Source of the DNA: Christensenella sp. UBA7597
GTDB taxonomy: Bacteria; Bacillota; Clostridia; Christensenellales; Borkfalkiaceae
Length of the DNA: 10,290 nucleotides
NCBI GenBank assembly: GCA_002474405.1
Contig: DLQW01000087.1
Location: forward strand, 1-10,290
Reading direction: 5' to 3'
Below are positions 1 to 5,681 of the stretch, piece by piece. Position numbers and translations under genes: made by a program. Below the pieces are notes generated by a model that was not told where the DNA came from, did no database searches, and saw nothing but the letters and a program-made list of their open reading frames with translations. Position 1 is the first letter of the stretch. Every line of letters begins with the position of its first letter.

Positions 1-202
1 CTTTCGCGTATTCCAGCGCGCGGACGGCAGAAAGCCGCGAAGCGATTTCCCTCTTTGCAGAGGGGTACACCGCGCCGCAGCATTGCCAGTTTTCTATTTC
101 CGTCATCGTTACGCCCAACAGTTCCGCGGCTTTGCGAGCCGTAACATCCAGCTCCTTTGCCTGCGTTTTCAGCGTGCAACCGGGATAATAACAAATTTCC
201 AT
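1..202 (-). CDS. HdrB-like CCG-domain iron-sulfur subunit (N-terminal 67 codons, partial)
   Basis: The first 67 codons of a gene that runs off the left edge. The start is ATG at 202, preceded by a purine-rich ribosome binding site (GGGAAGGAAA) about five bases upstream. The protein opens with the YYPGCTLK segment typical of heterodisulfide reductase subunit B. It then shows Cys9, 31 residues, and the pair Cys41-Cys42 followed by Gly: the first half of a CCG domain (C-X31-39-CC-X35-36-C-X2-C). In the family this domain holds a noncubane [4Fe-4S] cluster that handles disulfide or thiol electron transfer. Relatives occur in heterodisulfide reductases and as an extra subunit of some thiol- or quinone-linked succinate/fumarate reductases. 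It lies 44 bases after fumC with no terminator between, so it is probably co-transcribed with fumC, which makes a fumarate-reductase partner attractive. The partner genes would lie beyond the edge. Family assignment is firm; the physiological partner is inference. Confidence 0.82.
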   Translation of the reverse strand, partial: MEICYYPGCTLKTQAKELDVTARKAAELLGVTMTEIENWQCCGAVYPSAKREIASRLSAVRALEYAK

Positions 203-246
203 ACCGTTTCCTTCCCGTGTTTTTCGTTTGTGAATATGCGCTTTCC

Positions 247-1623
247 TTATTTGTTCAGGCAAGCCATATCTTCGGGGCAAAATACCTCGTCGAATTTTTC
301 CGCCGTAAGGAAGCCGAGCGATACGCACGCTTCTTTCAGGGAAATGTTTTCTTTATACGCTTTCTTCGCCGTTTTCGCCGCGTTTTCGTAGCCGATATAC
401 GGGTTCAGCGCCGTTACCAGCATCAGCGAATTGTAAAGATTATGATGCATCTTTTCCTTGTTCGCCTTAATTCCGCGCGCGCAGTTCTTTTCGAACGACG
501 TGATCGAATCGGCAAGCAGATTCGCCGACTGCAGGAAGTTATAGGCAATCACGGGCATGAACACGTTCAGTTCGAAATTGCCCTGCGAAGCCGCGAATCC
601 TACGGCGGCGTCGTTGCCCATCACCTGCACGGCTACCATCGTAACCGCTTCGCACTGCGTGGGGTTCACCTTGCCCGGCATAATCGAAGAACCCGGTTCG
701 TTTTCGGGAATGAAAATTTCGCCGAGACCGTCGCGGGGACCGGAAGCCAGCCAGCGCACGTCGTTGGCGATCTTCATCATGTCCGCGGCGAGCGCTTTCA
801 GCGCGCCGTGCGCAAACGTAATATCGTCTTTCGCCGTCAGCGCGTGGAATTTGTTTTCCGCCGTAACGAATTTTCTGCCCGTCAGCGCGCTCATTTCTTC
901 CGCCACGGCTTCCGCAAAGCCTTTCGGCGCGTTCAAGCCCGTACCCACGGCGGTGCCGCCGAGCGCCAGCTCCGAAAGCCCGCCCAGCGTATACGAAATC
1001 ATGCCGCGCGTTTTTTCAAGCATGTTGCGCCAGCCGGAAATTTCCTGCGAAAACGCGATGGGCACGGCGTCCTGCAAATGCGTTCTGCCGCTCTTTACGA
1101 TGCCCTCGTTTTCCTTTTCGAGGCGTTTAAACGTGGAAATCAGCGTATCGATAGCGGGAAGCAGCTTTTCTTCGATGACCAGCGTAGCCGCCACGTGCAT
1201 CGCCGTGGGGAACGTATCGTTGGAACTCTGCGATTTGTTCACGTCGTCGTTCGGGTGCAGAAGCTTCTTGCCCGCCTTGTCGTTCGCGTAGTTCGCAATC
1301 ACTTCGTTCGCGTTCATGTTGCTCTGCGTGCCGCTGCCCGTCTGCCATACCACAAGCGGGAAATGTTCGTTCAGCTCGCCCGAAATCACCTTGTCGCACG
1401 CGTCCGCAATCGCCGCGCGCTTCTCTTCGGAAATCACGCCGAGGCGGCAGTTCGCGTTTGCCGCGGCTTTTTTCAGATAACCGAACGCCCGCGTGATTTC
1501 GCGCGGCATCACTTCGCCGCCGATTAAAAAGTTTTCATGACTTCTTTCCGTCTGCGCGCCCCAGTACTTATCCGCGGGCACGCGCATTTCGCCCATAGTA
1601 TCTTTTTCGATACGGTATTCCAT
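247..1623 (-). CDS. fumC: Fumarate hydratase, class II
   Basis: Fumarase, the reversible hydration of fumarate to L-malate in the cytosol by the iron-free, homotetrameric class II type. The product is 458 residues, the usual size. Visible motifs are QTGSGTQ-NMN-NE (94-107), [11 protein letters not shown] (133-143), GRTHLQDA with the conserved His182, [10 protein letters not shown] (222-231) and the superfamily signature [11 protein letters not shown] (311-321) carrying the catalytic Ser loop. TQCEA after the signature and FPTAMH are the fumarase forms; aspartase and argininosuccinate lyase differ there. An in-frame ATG 20 codons further upstream (1683) exists, but the start at 1623 has an AGAGAGG ribosome binding site five bases before it and matches the family N-terminus [24 protein letters not shown], shortened here. 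It sits 75 bases after the dehydrogenase gene and 44 before the HdrB-like gene, a likely operon. With a malate-forming partner it could run toward fumarate in a reductive branch. Confidence 0.97.
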   Translation of the reverse strand: MEYRIEKDTMGEMRVPADKYWGAQTERSHENFLIGGEVMPREITRAFGYLKKAAANANCRLGVISEEKRAAIADACDKVISGELNEHFPLVVWQTGSGTQSNMNANEVIANYANDKAGKKLLHPNDDVNKSQSSNDTFPTAMHVAATLVIEEKLLPAIDTLISTFKRLEKENEGIVKSGRTHLQDAVPIAFSQEISGWRNMLEKTRGMISYTLGGLSELALGGTAVGTGLNAPKGFAEAVAEEMSALTGRKFVTAENKFHALTAKDDITFAHGALKALAADMMKIANDVRWLASGPRDGLGEIFIPENEPGSSIMPGKVNPTQCEAVTMVAVQVMGNDAAVGFAASQGNFELNVFMPVIAYNFLQSANLLADSITSFEKNCARGIKANKEKMHHNLYNSLMLVTALNPYIGYENAAKTAKKAYKENISLKEACVSLGFLTAEKFDEVFCPEDMACLNK

Positions 1624-1650
1624 TTCAGCCTCTCTTTCGTTTGTTTGTTT

Positions 1651-1690
1651 CGTTCCGGCAAAAACGCGCCCGGCATTTTTCACCGGAACG
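1651..1690 (-). other. Intergenic inverted repeat between dehydrogenase gene and fumC
   Basis: Perfect 8-base arms CGTTCCGG (1651-1658) and CCGGAACG (1683-1690) are separated by 24 bases, in the 75-base gap just before the fumC ribosome binding site. In the transcript they could form a stem-loop. No U-run follows on the minus strand, so it is unlikely to be an intrinsic terminator. An mRNA processing or stability element separating the two cistrons is possible, and so is chance. Function is unknown. Confidence 0.35.
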
Positions 1691-1698
1691 GATATATT

Positions 1699-2649
1699 TC
1701 AGTATTGTACTTTTTCGATAACGCCCTTCAAGGTTTCGGCACTCAGTTTCAGCTTTGCAAGCTCGTCCTCGGCGAGTCTCGGCGTAAGCGTGGTGATGAT
1801 GCCGTTTTTGCCCAGCAGGCAGGGAATGCTCAGGCATACGTCCGAAATGCCGTATTCGCCCGTGAGCATCGAAGAAAGCGCCAGCACGGAATCAACGCCG
1901 GAATACAGCGAGTTGACGATGTGCGCCACGCTTGCCGCAATGCCGTAGAACGTCGCGCCCTTGCCCGCAATGATTTTGCCGCCCGATTTTTTCACGTATT
2001 CTTCTACTTCGTCTTTCGAATAAGGAGTGATGGGCAGAATGTTGGTATCCACCATCGCGCTGCCGTAATCGTTCAGAGGAACGCCCGCGATGTTCGCCGC
2101 CGACCACGCCACGAACGAGCTGTCGCCGTGTTCGCCCAGAACGTACGCGTGCACCTGCTTCTGGTTGATGGAATACAGTTCGGAAAGACGGGTGCGCAGA
2201 CGAATGGTATCGAGAATGGTACCCGAACCGATCACCTGCCCCTTGGGCAACCCGGTGATTTTTTCGAATACGTAAGTAAGCACGTCTACGGGGTTTGCCA
2301 CCATCAGATAAATGGCGTCCGGCGCGTACTGCACGATCTTCGGCGCGATCTGTTTGATGATGTTCACGTTGGTCTGCGCTAAGTCGATGCGGCTCTGTCC
2401 GGGCTTTCTGCCCACGCCGGAAGTGATGATTACGATATCCGAACCGGCGGCGTCGGCATAGCTGCCTTCATACACGTTCGCAGGAGAAAGAAACGGCGTC
2501 GCCTGTTTGATATCCAGCGCCTCGGACACCGCTTTTTCGGAATTCACGTCGATAAGAACGATTTCCGATACCGAGCTGCCCGCCACGAGGGTGTAAGCGA
2601 TCGTTGCGCCCACCGAACCCACGCCGATGATTGTAACCTTGTTGTTCAT
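1699..2649 (-). CDS. ldh: L-lactate dehydrogenase family protein (FBP-site residues present; Arg at specificity position)
   Basis: An NAD-dependent 2-hydroxyacid dehydrogenase of the LDH/MDH family, 316 residues (usual length), cytosolic. The Rossmann glycine motif GVGSVG is at 9-14, with Asp34 where NAD-specific enzymes have an acid. Catalytic residues align as Arg87, Asp147, Arg150 and His174 in the LDH active-site motif LGEHGDS (171-177). Overall wording (LGEHGDS, KGATFYGIA with Thr233) is LDH-like. Arg152 and His167 align with LDH Arg173 and His188, the fructose-1,6-bisphosphate effector site, so allosteric activation is likely. The oddity is Arg81 in the VGRKPGQSR loop: classical LDHs have Gln102 there and MDHs have Arg. 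I believe some clostridial proteins annotated as LDH share this, so substrate choice stays open between pyruvate and oxaloacetate. The start ATG at 2649 has AGAGG seven bases upstream. It is first in a probable operon with fumC and the HdrB-like gene, under its own promoter. Confidence 0.9.
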   Translation of the reverse strand: MNNKVTIIGVGSVGATIAYTLVAGSSVSEIVLIDVNSEKAVSEALDIKQATPFLSPANVYEGSYADAAGSDIVIITSGVGRKPGQSRIDLAQTNVNIIKQIAPKIVQYAPDAIYLMVANPVDVLTYVFEKITGLPKGQVIGSGTILDTIRLRTRLSELYSINQKQVHAYVLGEHGDSSFVAWSAANIAGVPLNDYGSAMVDTNILPITPYSKDEVEEYVKKSGGKIIAGKGATFYGIAASVAHIVNSLYSGVDSVLALSSMLTGEYGISDVCLSIPCLLGKNGIITTLTPRLAEDELAKLKLSAETLKGVIEKVQY

Positions 2650-2727
2650 ATAAATACCTCTTTTCCTTTGTTTTTGCCCGCGCGCGCGTTTCTTTAAAAC
2701 TTTCTTCGCCGCACTTCCAGCAATACT

Positions 2728-2756
2728 ATTATATCACGAACCCGAACCGAACGCAA
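2728..2756 (-). promoter_or_regulatory. Sigma-A-type promoter with extended -10 for the ldh operon
   Basis: On the minus strand a perfect TATAAT (2728-2733) is preceded by TGA, an extended -10 (TGN-TATAAT). A weak -35 TTGCGT (2751-2756) lies 17 bases upstream. Transcription would begin near 2721, leaving a leader of about 72 bases before the ldh ATG. The extended -10 compensates for the poor -35. I see no clear operator overlapping it. Confidence 0.6.
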
Positions 2757-2994
2757 GCCATTCCGAAATTTTTCCCGAAATCCTCGTTTTCGCGTTCGCT
2801 ATTGTCTTTTTTTTGTGAACTTTTCGACTTTTTTCACCATTTTTTGATGATAATTCACATAACTTTCAGCGTTATAAAAACGCCCGCGTTTACGAAAAAA
2901 ATCTTCAGGCGTTATTATATAAAAAACAAATTTTACTATATCAAAAATGATATAAAACAGCGCCGCCGTTTCCGGAACCGTTACCGCGCGCCGT
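2757..2994. other. A+T-rich intergenic stretch with a small perfect hairpin (2937-2954)
   Basis: With the ldh leader and promoter this completes a 345-base gene-free gap (2650-2994). It is strongly A+T-rich, unlike the genes. It holds a perfect inverted repeat TATATCA / TGATATA (2937-2943, 2948-2954, loop four bases) about 40 bases after the stop of the small gene. This hairpin is all A-T apart from one G-C pair and has no long U-run directly behind it, so it is at best a weak terminator. Half-site-like words GTGAA (2815-2819) and TTCAC (2833-2837, 2854-2858) also occur, upstream of the ldh promoter. I see no coding potential supported by a ribosome binding site. Confidence 0.4.
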
Positions 2995-3195
2995 TCAGGC
3001 TTTCAGCACAGCCACGCGGGTTTTGCCGCTTTTTTTATTTGTTACGCGGCGTTTCGCCTTTGCGCAGGGGTACTCCTCTTCCTTTTTGCAAACGGAGCAA
3101 TATTCGTAGCTTCCGCATTTATCCTCGCCGCTTTCGTAACTTTCTTTCCATTTCTGTTCGTCGATTTTTTTCTGTTCGTTCTTGTAACTGTACAT
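2995..3195 (-). CDS. Small Cys-containing, highly charged protein, function unknown
   Basis: A 66-residue gene I do not recognise. Support for it being real is positional: a strong ribosome binding site AAAAGGAG nine bases before the ATG at 3195, a good promoter just upstream, and a terminator isolating it from the preceding kinase gene. The product is very rich in Lys and Glu. It contains four cysteines at 27, 33, 36 and 44 (C-X5-C-X2-C-X7-C) inside a Tyr-rich segment, SYEYCSVCKKEEEYPC. The spacing could hold a zinc ion, but only one CXXC pair is canonical. The C-terminal 20 residues are basic (KAKRRVTNKKSGKTR). There is no signal peptide or membrane segment, so it is probably cytosolic. A small zinc-ribbon or nucleic-acid-binding protein is possible but unproven. 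It shows no obvious functional link to its neighbours. Confidence 0.7.
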   Translation of the reverse strand: MYSYKNEQKKIDEQKWKESYESGEDKCGSYEYCSVCKKEEEYPCAKAKRRVTNKKSGKTRVAVLKA

Positions 3196-3253
3196 ACTGC
3201 ATATCTCCTTTTAAAATATTTTCAACGCTCCGGACTTTGCCGCCCGCAGTATT

Positions 3254-3282
3254 ATTATACTCTCCGATAAAAGAAAATTCAA
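3254..3282 (-). promoter_or_regulatory. Sigma-A-type promoter for the small Cys-protein gene
   Basis: On the minus strand, TTGAAT (3277-3282) and a perfect TATAAT (3254-3259) are separated by 17 bases, close to the sigma-A consensus. Predicted start of transcription is near 3247, about 50 bases before the ATG. It lies directly behind the terminator of the upstream kinase gene, which supports an independent transcription unit. Confidence 0.7.
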
Positions 3283-3297
3283 GCGATTTCCGCGTCG

Positions 3298-3348
3298 AAA
3301 AAACAGGAATTTCCGAAAATTTCAAGAATCGGCGGAAAAATCTTCCTG
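3298..3348 (-). terminator. Intrinsic terminator after the PfkB-family kinase gene
   Basis: On the minus strand, starting 17 bases past the stop codon, CAGGAA (3343-3348) pairs with TTCCTG (3304-3309) and, across a four-base bulge, TTTCCG (3333-3338) pairs with CGGAAA (3310-3315). This gives 12 base pairs with a 17-base loop, followed at once by six T residues (3298-3303). The bulge and long loop lower the quality, but the T-run and its position just before a new promoter are convincing. Confidence 0.65.
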
Positions 3349-3365
3349 CCTCGTTTCGTTGTTTT

Positions 3366-4289
3366 TTACAGCTTCGTAACTTTCGTCAGTACGTAAATTT
3401 TATCGTACGTTTCCTTTTTAAACGAAGGATCGCTGCGCTCCGTTACCGAAGCCGTTCCCGCAGCCGCCGCGCGGCGCAGAATCTCCGCAAGCGGCAATCC
3501 CTCCGCCAGCGATTTCGTTGCCGCGGCAAGCATCGCGTCGCCCGCGCCCACCGTGCTTTCCACCGCCACGCGCACGCTCTCCGCATAGTACGCCTCTTCG
3601 CCGTCCGTAAGAATCGAACCCTCGCCGCCCAGCGATAACAAAACGTGTTTCGCGCCCGCTTTCACCAGCGCCCGCGCGCCCGCCAGCTGTTCTTCCCGCG
3701 TGGAAAATTCGCCGCCCAGCGTAGCCGAAAGCTCGTCGAGGTTGGGCTTTATCAGGTCTACGCCCGCTTCCAGCGCCGCTTTCAGCCTGTCGCCGTAAGT
3801 ATCCGCCGCAACGATTTTCGCACCCTTCGCCGCCGTTACCAGCTCATTATAAAAACTTGCGGGAGTCCCTTTCGGCGCGCCGCCGGAAATCACCGCCGCT
3901 TCGCTTTTCGCCGCCTGCACGCGCACGAAATCCAGAAGGTCGCGCAGCTTTTCGCCAGCCACTTCGCGCCCTTCCTCGTTCACTTCGGTCAGCACGCCTT
4001 TTCCGTCGATGAATTTATAATTCTCGCGCACTCTGCCGGGGTTCCAGATAAAGCTGAACGGAATTCCCTCTTTATCCAGCGCCTTTTCGAACAACGAACC
4101 GTTTTCGTTGTACATAAACCCCGTAACGAACGCTTCGCCGCCGAGTCTGGAAACGCCGAGCGCCACATTGTTCGCCTTGCCCGCGTACGTTACGTTTTTC
4201 TCTCCCGCCACGTTCGTTTTTCCGAGCGCGAATTTGTTCAGCCGCACCGTAACGTCCACGCACGGACTCATTCCCACCGTAAGTATCAT
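3366..4289 (-). CDS. fruK: PfkB-family sugar-phosphate kinase, probable 1-phosphofructokinase
   Basis: Ribokinase/PfkB superfamily, 307 residues, matching the FruK/LacC/PfkB group (about 305-315). These enzymes use ATP to phosphorylate fructose-1-phosphate (or tagatose-6- or fructose-6-phosphate) to the bisphosphate. The N-terminus MILTVGMSPCVDVTVRL resembles the group's TxNPAxDxT opening. AGKANNVALGVSRLGG (36-51) stands where the group has GGKGxNVAxxLxxLG. KPNLDEL (181-187), SLGGEGS (219-225) and the signature STVGAGDAML (245-254) with the catalytic base Asp251 are present. The first motif is degenerate: Ala36 replaces Gly, and Ala39-Asn40 replace the usual Gly plus hydrophobic residue. This may alter sugar specificity, so the gene symbol is tentative. 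The ATG at 4289 has AGAGG four bases upstream. No fructose PTS genes adjoin it. It lies between pfkA and the LDH operon with a terminator on each side. Confidence 0.82.
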   Translation of the reverse strand: MILTVGMSPCVDVTVRLNKFALGKTNVAGEKNVTYAGKANNVALGVSRLGGEAFVTGFMYNENGSLFEKALDKEGIPFSFIWNPGRVRENYKFIDGKGVLTEVNEEGREVAGEKLRDLLDFVRVQAAKSEAAVISGGAPKGTPASFYNELVTAAKGAKIVAADTYGDRLKAALEAGVDLIKPNLDELSATLGGEFSTREEQLAGARALVKAGAKHVLLSLGGEGSILTDGEEAYYAESVRVAVESTVGAGDAMLAAATKSLAEGLPLAEILRRAAAAGTASVTERSDPSFKKETYDKIYVLTKVTKL

Positions 4290-4411
4290 TTTTCCTCTTC
4301 CTTTTCCGTTTTTTTAATATCGCCGTTTTTACACCGCGCCGTCTTTTTATTTCGCCGCCGCACGTTTCCGCCGTTGCGCTTTTCCCGCCGCCAAGCTTTT
4401 TGCGGCGCACC

Positions 4412-4429
4412 GCGTTTAAAGCGTTTAAA
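4412..4429. repeat. Tandem 9-base repeat GCGTTTAAA x2 upstream of the PfkB-family kinase
   Basis: GCGTTTAAA occurs twice head to tail (4412-4420 and 4421-4429) in the 241-base gap between pfkA and the kinase gene, about 125 bases before the kinase ATG. Each unit contains the palindrome TTTAAA, so the pair also reads as two TTTAAA words three bases apart. It could be an operator for a sugar-responsive regulator, or chance. I could not find a convincing promoter in this gap. Confidence 0.3.
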
Positions 4430-4467
4430 AGCCGCCGTCAGTCGGGCAACGCAATCTTCTTATAAAT

Positions 4468-4499
4468 AAAAACGCCGTCCGCCGGGAATTTCCCCGGCG
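4468..4499 (-). terminator. Stem-loop terminator after pfkA
   Basis: On the minus strand, about 30 bases past the pfkA stop, CGCCGGG (4493-4499) pairs with CCCGGCG (4480-4486) around a six-base loop. This gives a seven-base-pair G+C stem. A run of five T residues (4468-4472) follows after a seven-base spacer (GACGGCG), which is longer than ideal. An alternative shift of the right arm to GGCG brings a shorter stem directly against the T-run. Probably a terminator for pfkA. Confidence 0.55.
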
Positions 4500-4530
4500 A
4501 ACAGACAATTTTACGAAGCGCATGCTCCGA

Positions 4531-5493
4531 TTACATCGAAATCATCTGCAGCGTTTCGTACAGCTCGTAATTGAACTGTTTCTTCATGGAAACGGCTTCG
4601 ATGATATCCATATCGATGATTTCGTTCTTATGAATACCTACCACGCGGTTGCCGACGCCTTCGCAAAGCAGGCGAACCGCCTTGTTGCCGAACTGCGCCG
4701 CCAGCATTCTGTCCGCCATCGAAGGCGAACCGCCGCGCTGCACGTGCCCGATGCAGGTAGGACGTACGGAATATTCCGTAACTTCCTGCAGCTGTTTCGC
4801 AAACGCGTCCGCAGACATCACGCCTTCCGCCACAACGATAATGTTGGAGTGCTTGCCGCTGGCTCTGGAACGGTTGATTTTCATCACCACGTCGTCCATA
4901 TCGAAATTGATTTCGGGAACGATGATGATTTCCGCGCCCGAAGCGATACCCGAATACAGCGCGATGTCGCCGCAGTGGCGCCCCATCACTTCCACAACGG
5001 AAATACGTTCGTGCGAAGTCATCGTGTCGCGCAGTTTGTTGATAATATCGAGGCAGGTGTTCACCGCCGTATCGAAGCCCAGCGTGTAATCGGTGTACTG
5101 CAGATCGTTATCGATCGTACCGGGAATACCGATGGTAGGCACGCCGTAATCTTCCGAAAGAATTTTCGCGCCGCGGAACGAACCGTCGCCGCCGATTACC
5201 ACAAGCCCGTCGATGTTGTGCTTTTCCAGCGTTTTCACCGCCTGCTGCTGCCCCTCTTTCGTAAGCATTTCAAGGCATCTTGCCGTACGCAGCTTCGTGC
5301 CGCCGCGCTGCACGATATCGGAAACGCTGCGCATTTCCATGGGAATCACGTCGTCCTCAATCAGACCCGCATACCCTCTTTCGATGCCGCAAACTTCCAT
5401 GCCGTAGTAAATCGCCGTGCGAACTACGGCGCGGATAGCCGCGTTCATGCCGGGCGCGTCGCCGCCGCTCGTTAATAATCCTATACGTTTCAT
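4531..5493 (-). CDS. pfkA: ATP-dependent 6-phosphofructokinase
   Basis: Key regulated step of glycolysis: fructose-6-phosphate + ATP to fructose-1,6-bisphosphate; homotetramer in the cytosol. The 320 residues match bacterial PfkA. Motifs in order: TSGGDAPGMNAAIR (8-21), GGDGSFRGA (101-109), PGTIDND (124-130/131) with catalytic Asp129, MGRHCGDIAL (170-179), VAEG (221-224) and GHVQRGGSPS (249-258). Gly104 in GGDGS and Gly in PGTIDND mark the ATP-using enzyme; pyrophosphate-dependent forms carry GGDDS and PKTIDND. Arg21, Arg25, Arg155, Glu188 and Lys214 align with the allosteric ADP/PEP site of the E. coli and Bacillus enzymes, so feedback control is likely intact. The ATG at 5493 has a strong AGGAGGG ribosome binding site seven bases upstream. 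It has its own promoter and a terminator, so it can be expressed apart from whiA-dnaE. Confidence 0.97.
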   Translation of the reverse strand: MKRIGLLTSGGDAPGMNAAIRAVVRTAIYYGMEVCGIERGYAGLIEDDVIPMEMRSVSDIVQRGGTKLRTARCLEMLTKEGQQQAVKTLEKHNIDGLVVIGGDGSFRGAKILSEDYGVPTIGIPGTIDNDLQYTDYTLGFDTAVNTCLDIINKLRDTMTSHERISVVEVMGRHCGDIALYSGIASGAEIIIVPEINFDMDDVVMKINRSRASGKHSNIIVVAEGVMSADAFAKQLQEVTEYSVRPTCIGHVQRGGSPSMADRMLAAQFGNKAVRLLCEGVGNRVVGIHKNEIIDMDIIEAVSMKKQFNYELYETLQMISM

Positions 5494-5500
5494 ACCATTG

Positions 5501-5562
5501 CCCTCCTGCCGAACAGGCGTATTTTTTCTTTTGCCCCGCCCGAAAAAAGCTTATTTTCAAGC
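5501..5562 (-). promoter_or_regulatory. pfkA leader with two small hairpins
   Basis: The roughly 80-base leader contains GCTTG/TAAGC (5549-5562, loop AAAA, one G-T pair) followed at once by six T residues (5543-5548), which resembles a very weak terminator or pause site. Nearer the gene, CCTG/CAGG (5505-5508, 5514-5517) overlaps the ribosome binding site. Both stems are short (four to five pairs), so attenuation or ribosome-site masking is only a possibility. Confidence 0.25.
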
Positions 5563-5582
5563 AGTTTGATCATTTCCGTTAT

Positions 5583-5610
5583 ATTATATCAAATCGGACG
5601 AAAAAAACAA
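5583..5610 (-). promoter_or_regulatory. Sigma-A-type promoter with extended -10 for pfkA
   Basis: On the minus strand a perfect TATAAT (5583-5588) is preceded by TGA, an extended -10, with a weak -35 TTGTTT (5605-5610) 16 bases upstream. The A+T-rich sequence behind it could act as an UP element. Transcription would start near 5576, giving a leader of about 80 bases. The nine bases TGATATAAT are identical to those of the ldh promoter. Confidence 0.62.
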
Positions 5611-5681
5611 ACTCTTTTGCGGTAAAAATTGAAATTTTTTTATTTATTTTCACTTTTTTTCGTTTCTTGCACTATTTTAAC

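Noticed and set aside
157..1527. Long open frame of 456 codons on the plus strand opposite fumC
   Set aside because: It is antisense to a clear fumarase, its product is a low-complexity Arg/His/Phe-rich string, and it has no ribosome binding site. It arises from the codon bias of the real gene.
1624..1683. Upstream ATG that would add 20 residues to FumC
   Set aside because: The extension is unlike the family N-terminus, while the ATG at 1623 has a well-placed AGAGAGG site.
2956..2994. G+C-rich sequence after the small gene as an intrinsic terminator
   Set aside because: I could not form more than a four-base-pair stem beside the short T-run. The small TTCCGGAA palindrome has no usable tail.
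2802..3638. 278-codon plus-strand frame starting in the A+T-rich gap
   Set aside because: It runs across the small gene, its promoter and a terminator, then opposite the kinase gene. Its composition changes abruptly (Phe/Ile-rich, then Arg-rich) and no domain is visible.
4072..4410. 112-codon minus-strand frame overlapping the start of the kinase gene
   Set aside because: It overlaps the kinase coding region in another frame, its product is almost entirely Arg/Lys/Gly, and it has no supporting ribosome binding site.
4522..5475. 317-codon plus-strand frame opposite pfkA
   Set aside because: It covers the pfkA gene almost exactly in antisense and gives a His/Arg-rich product without motifs.
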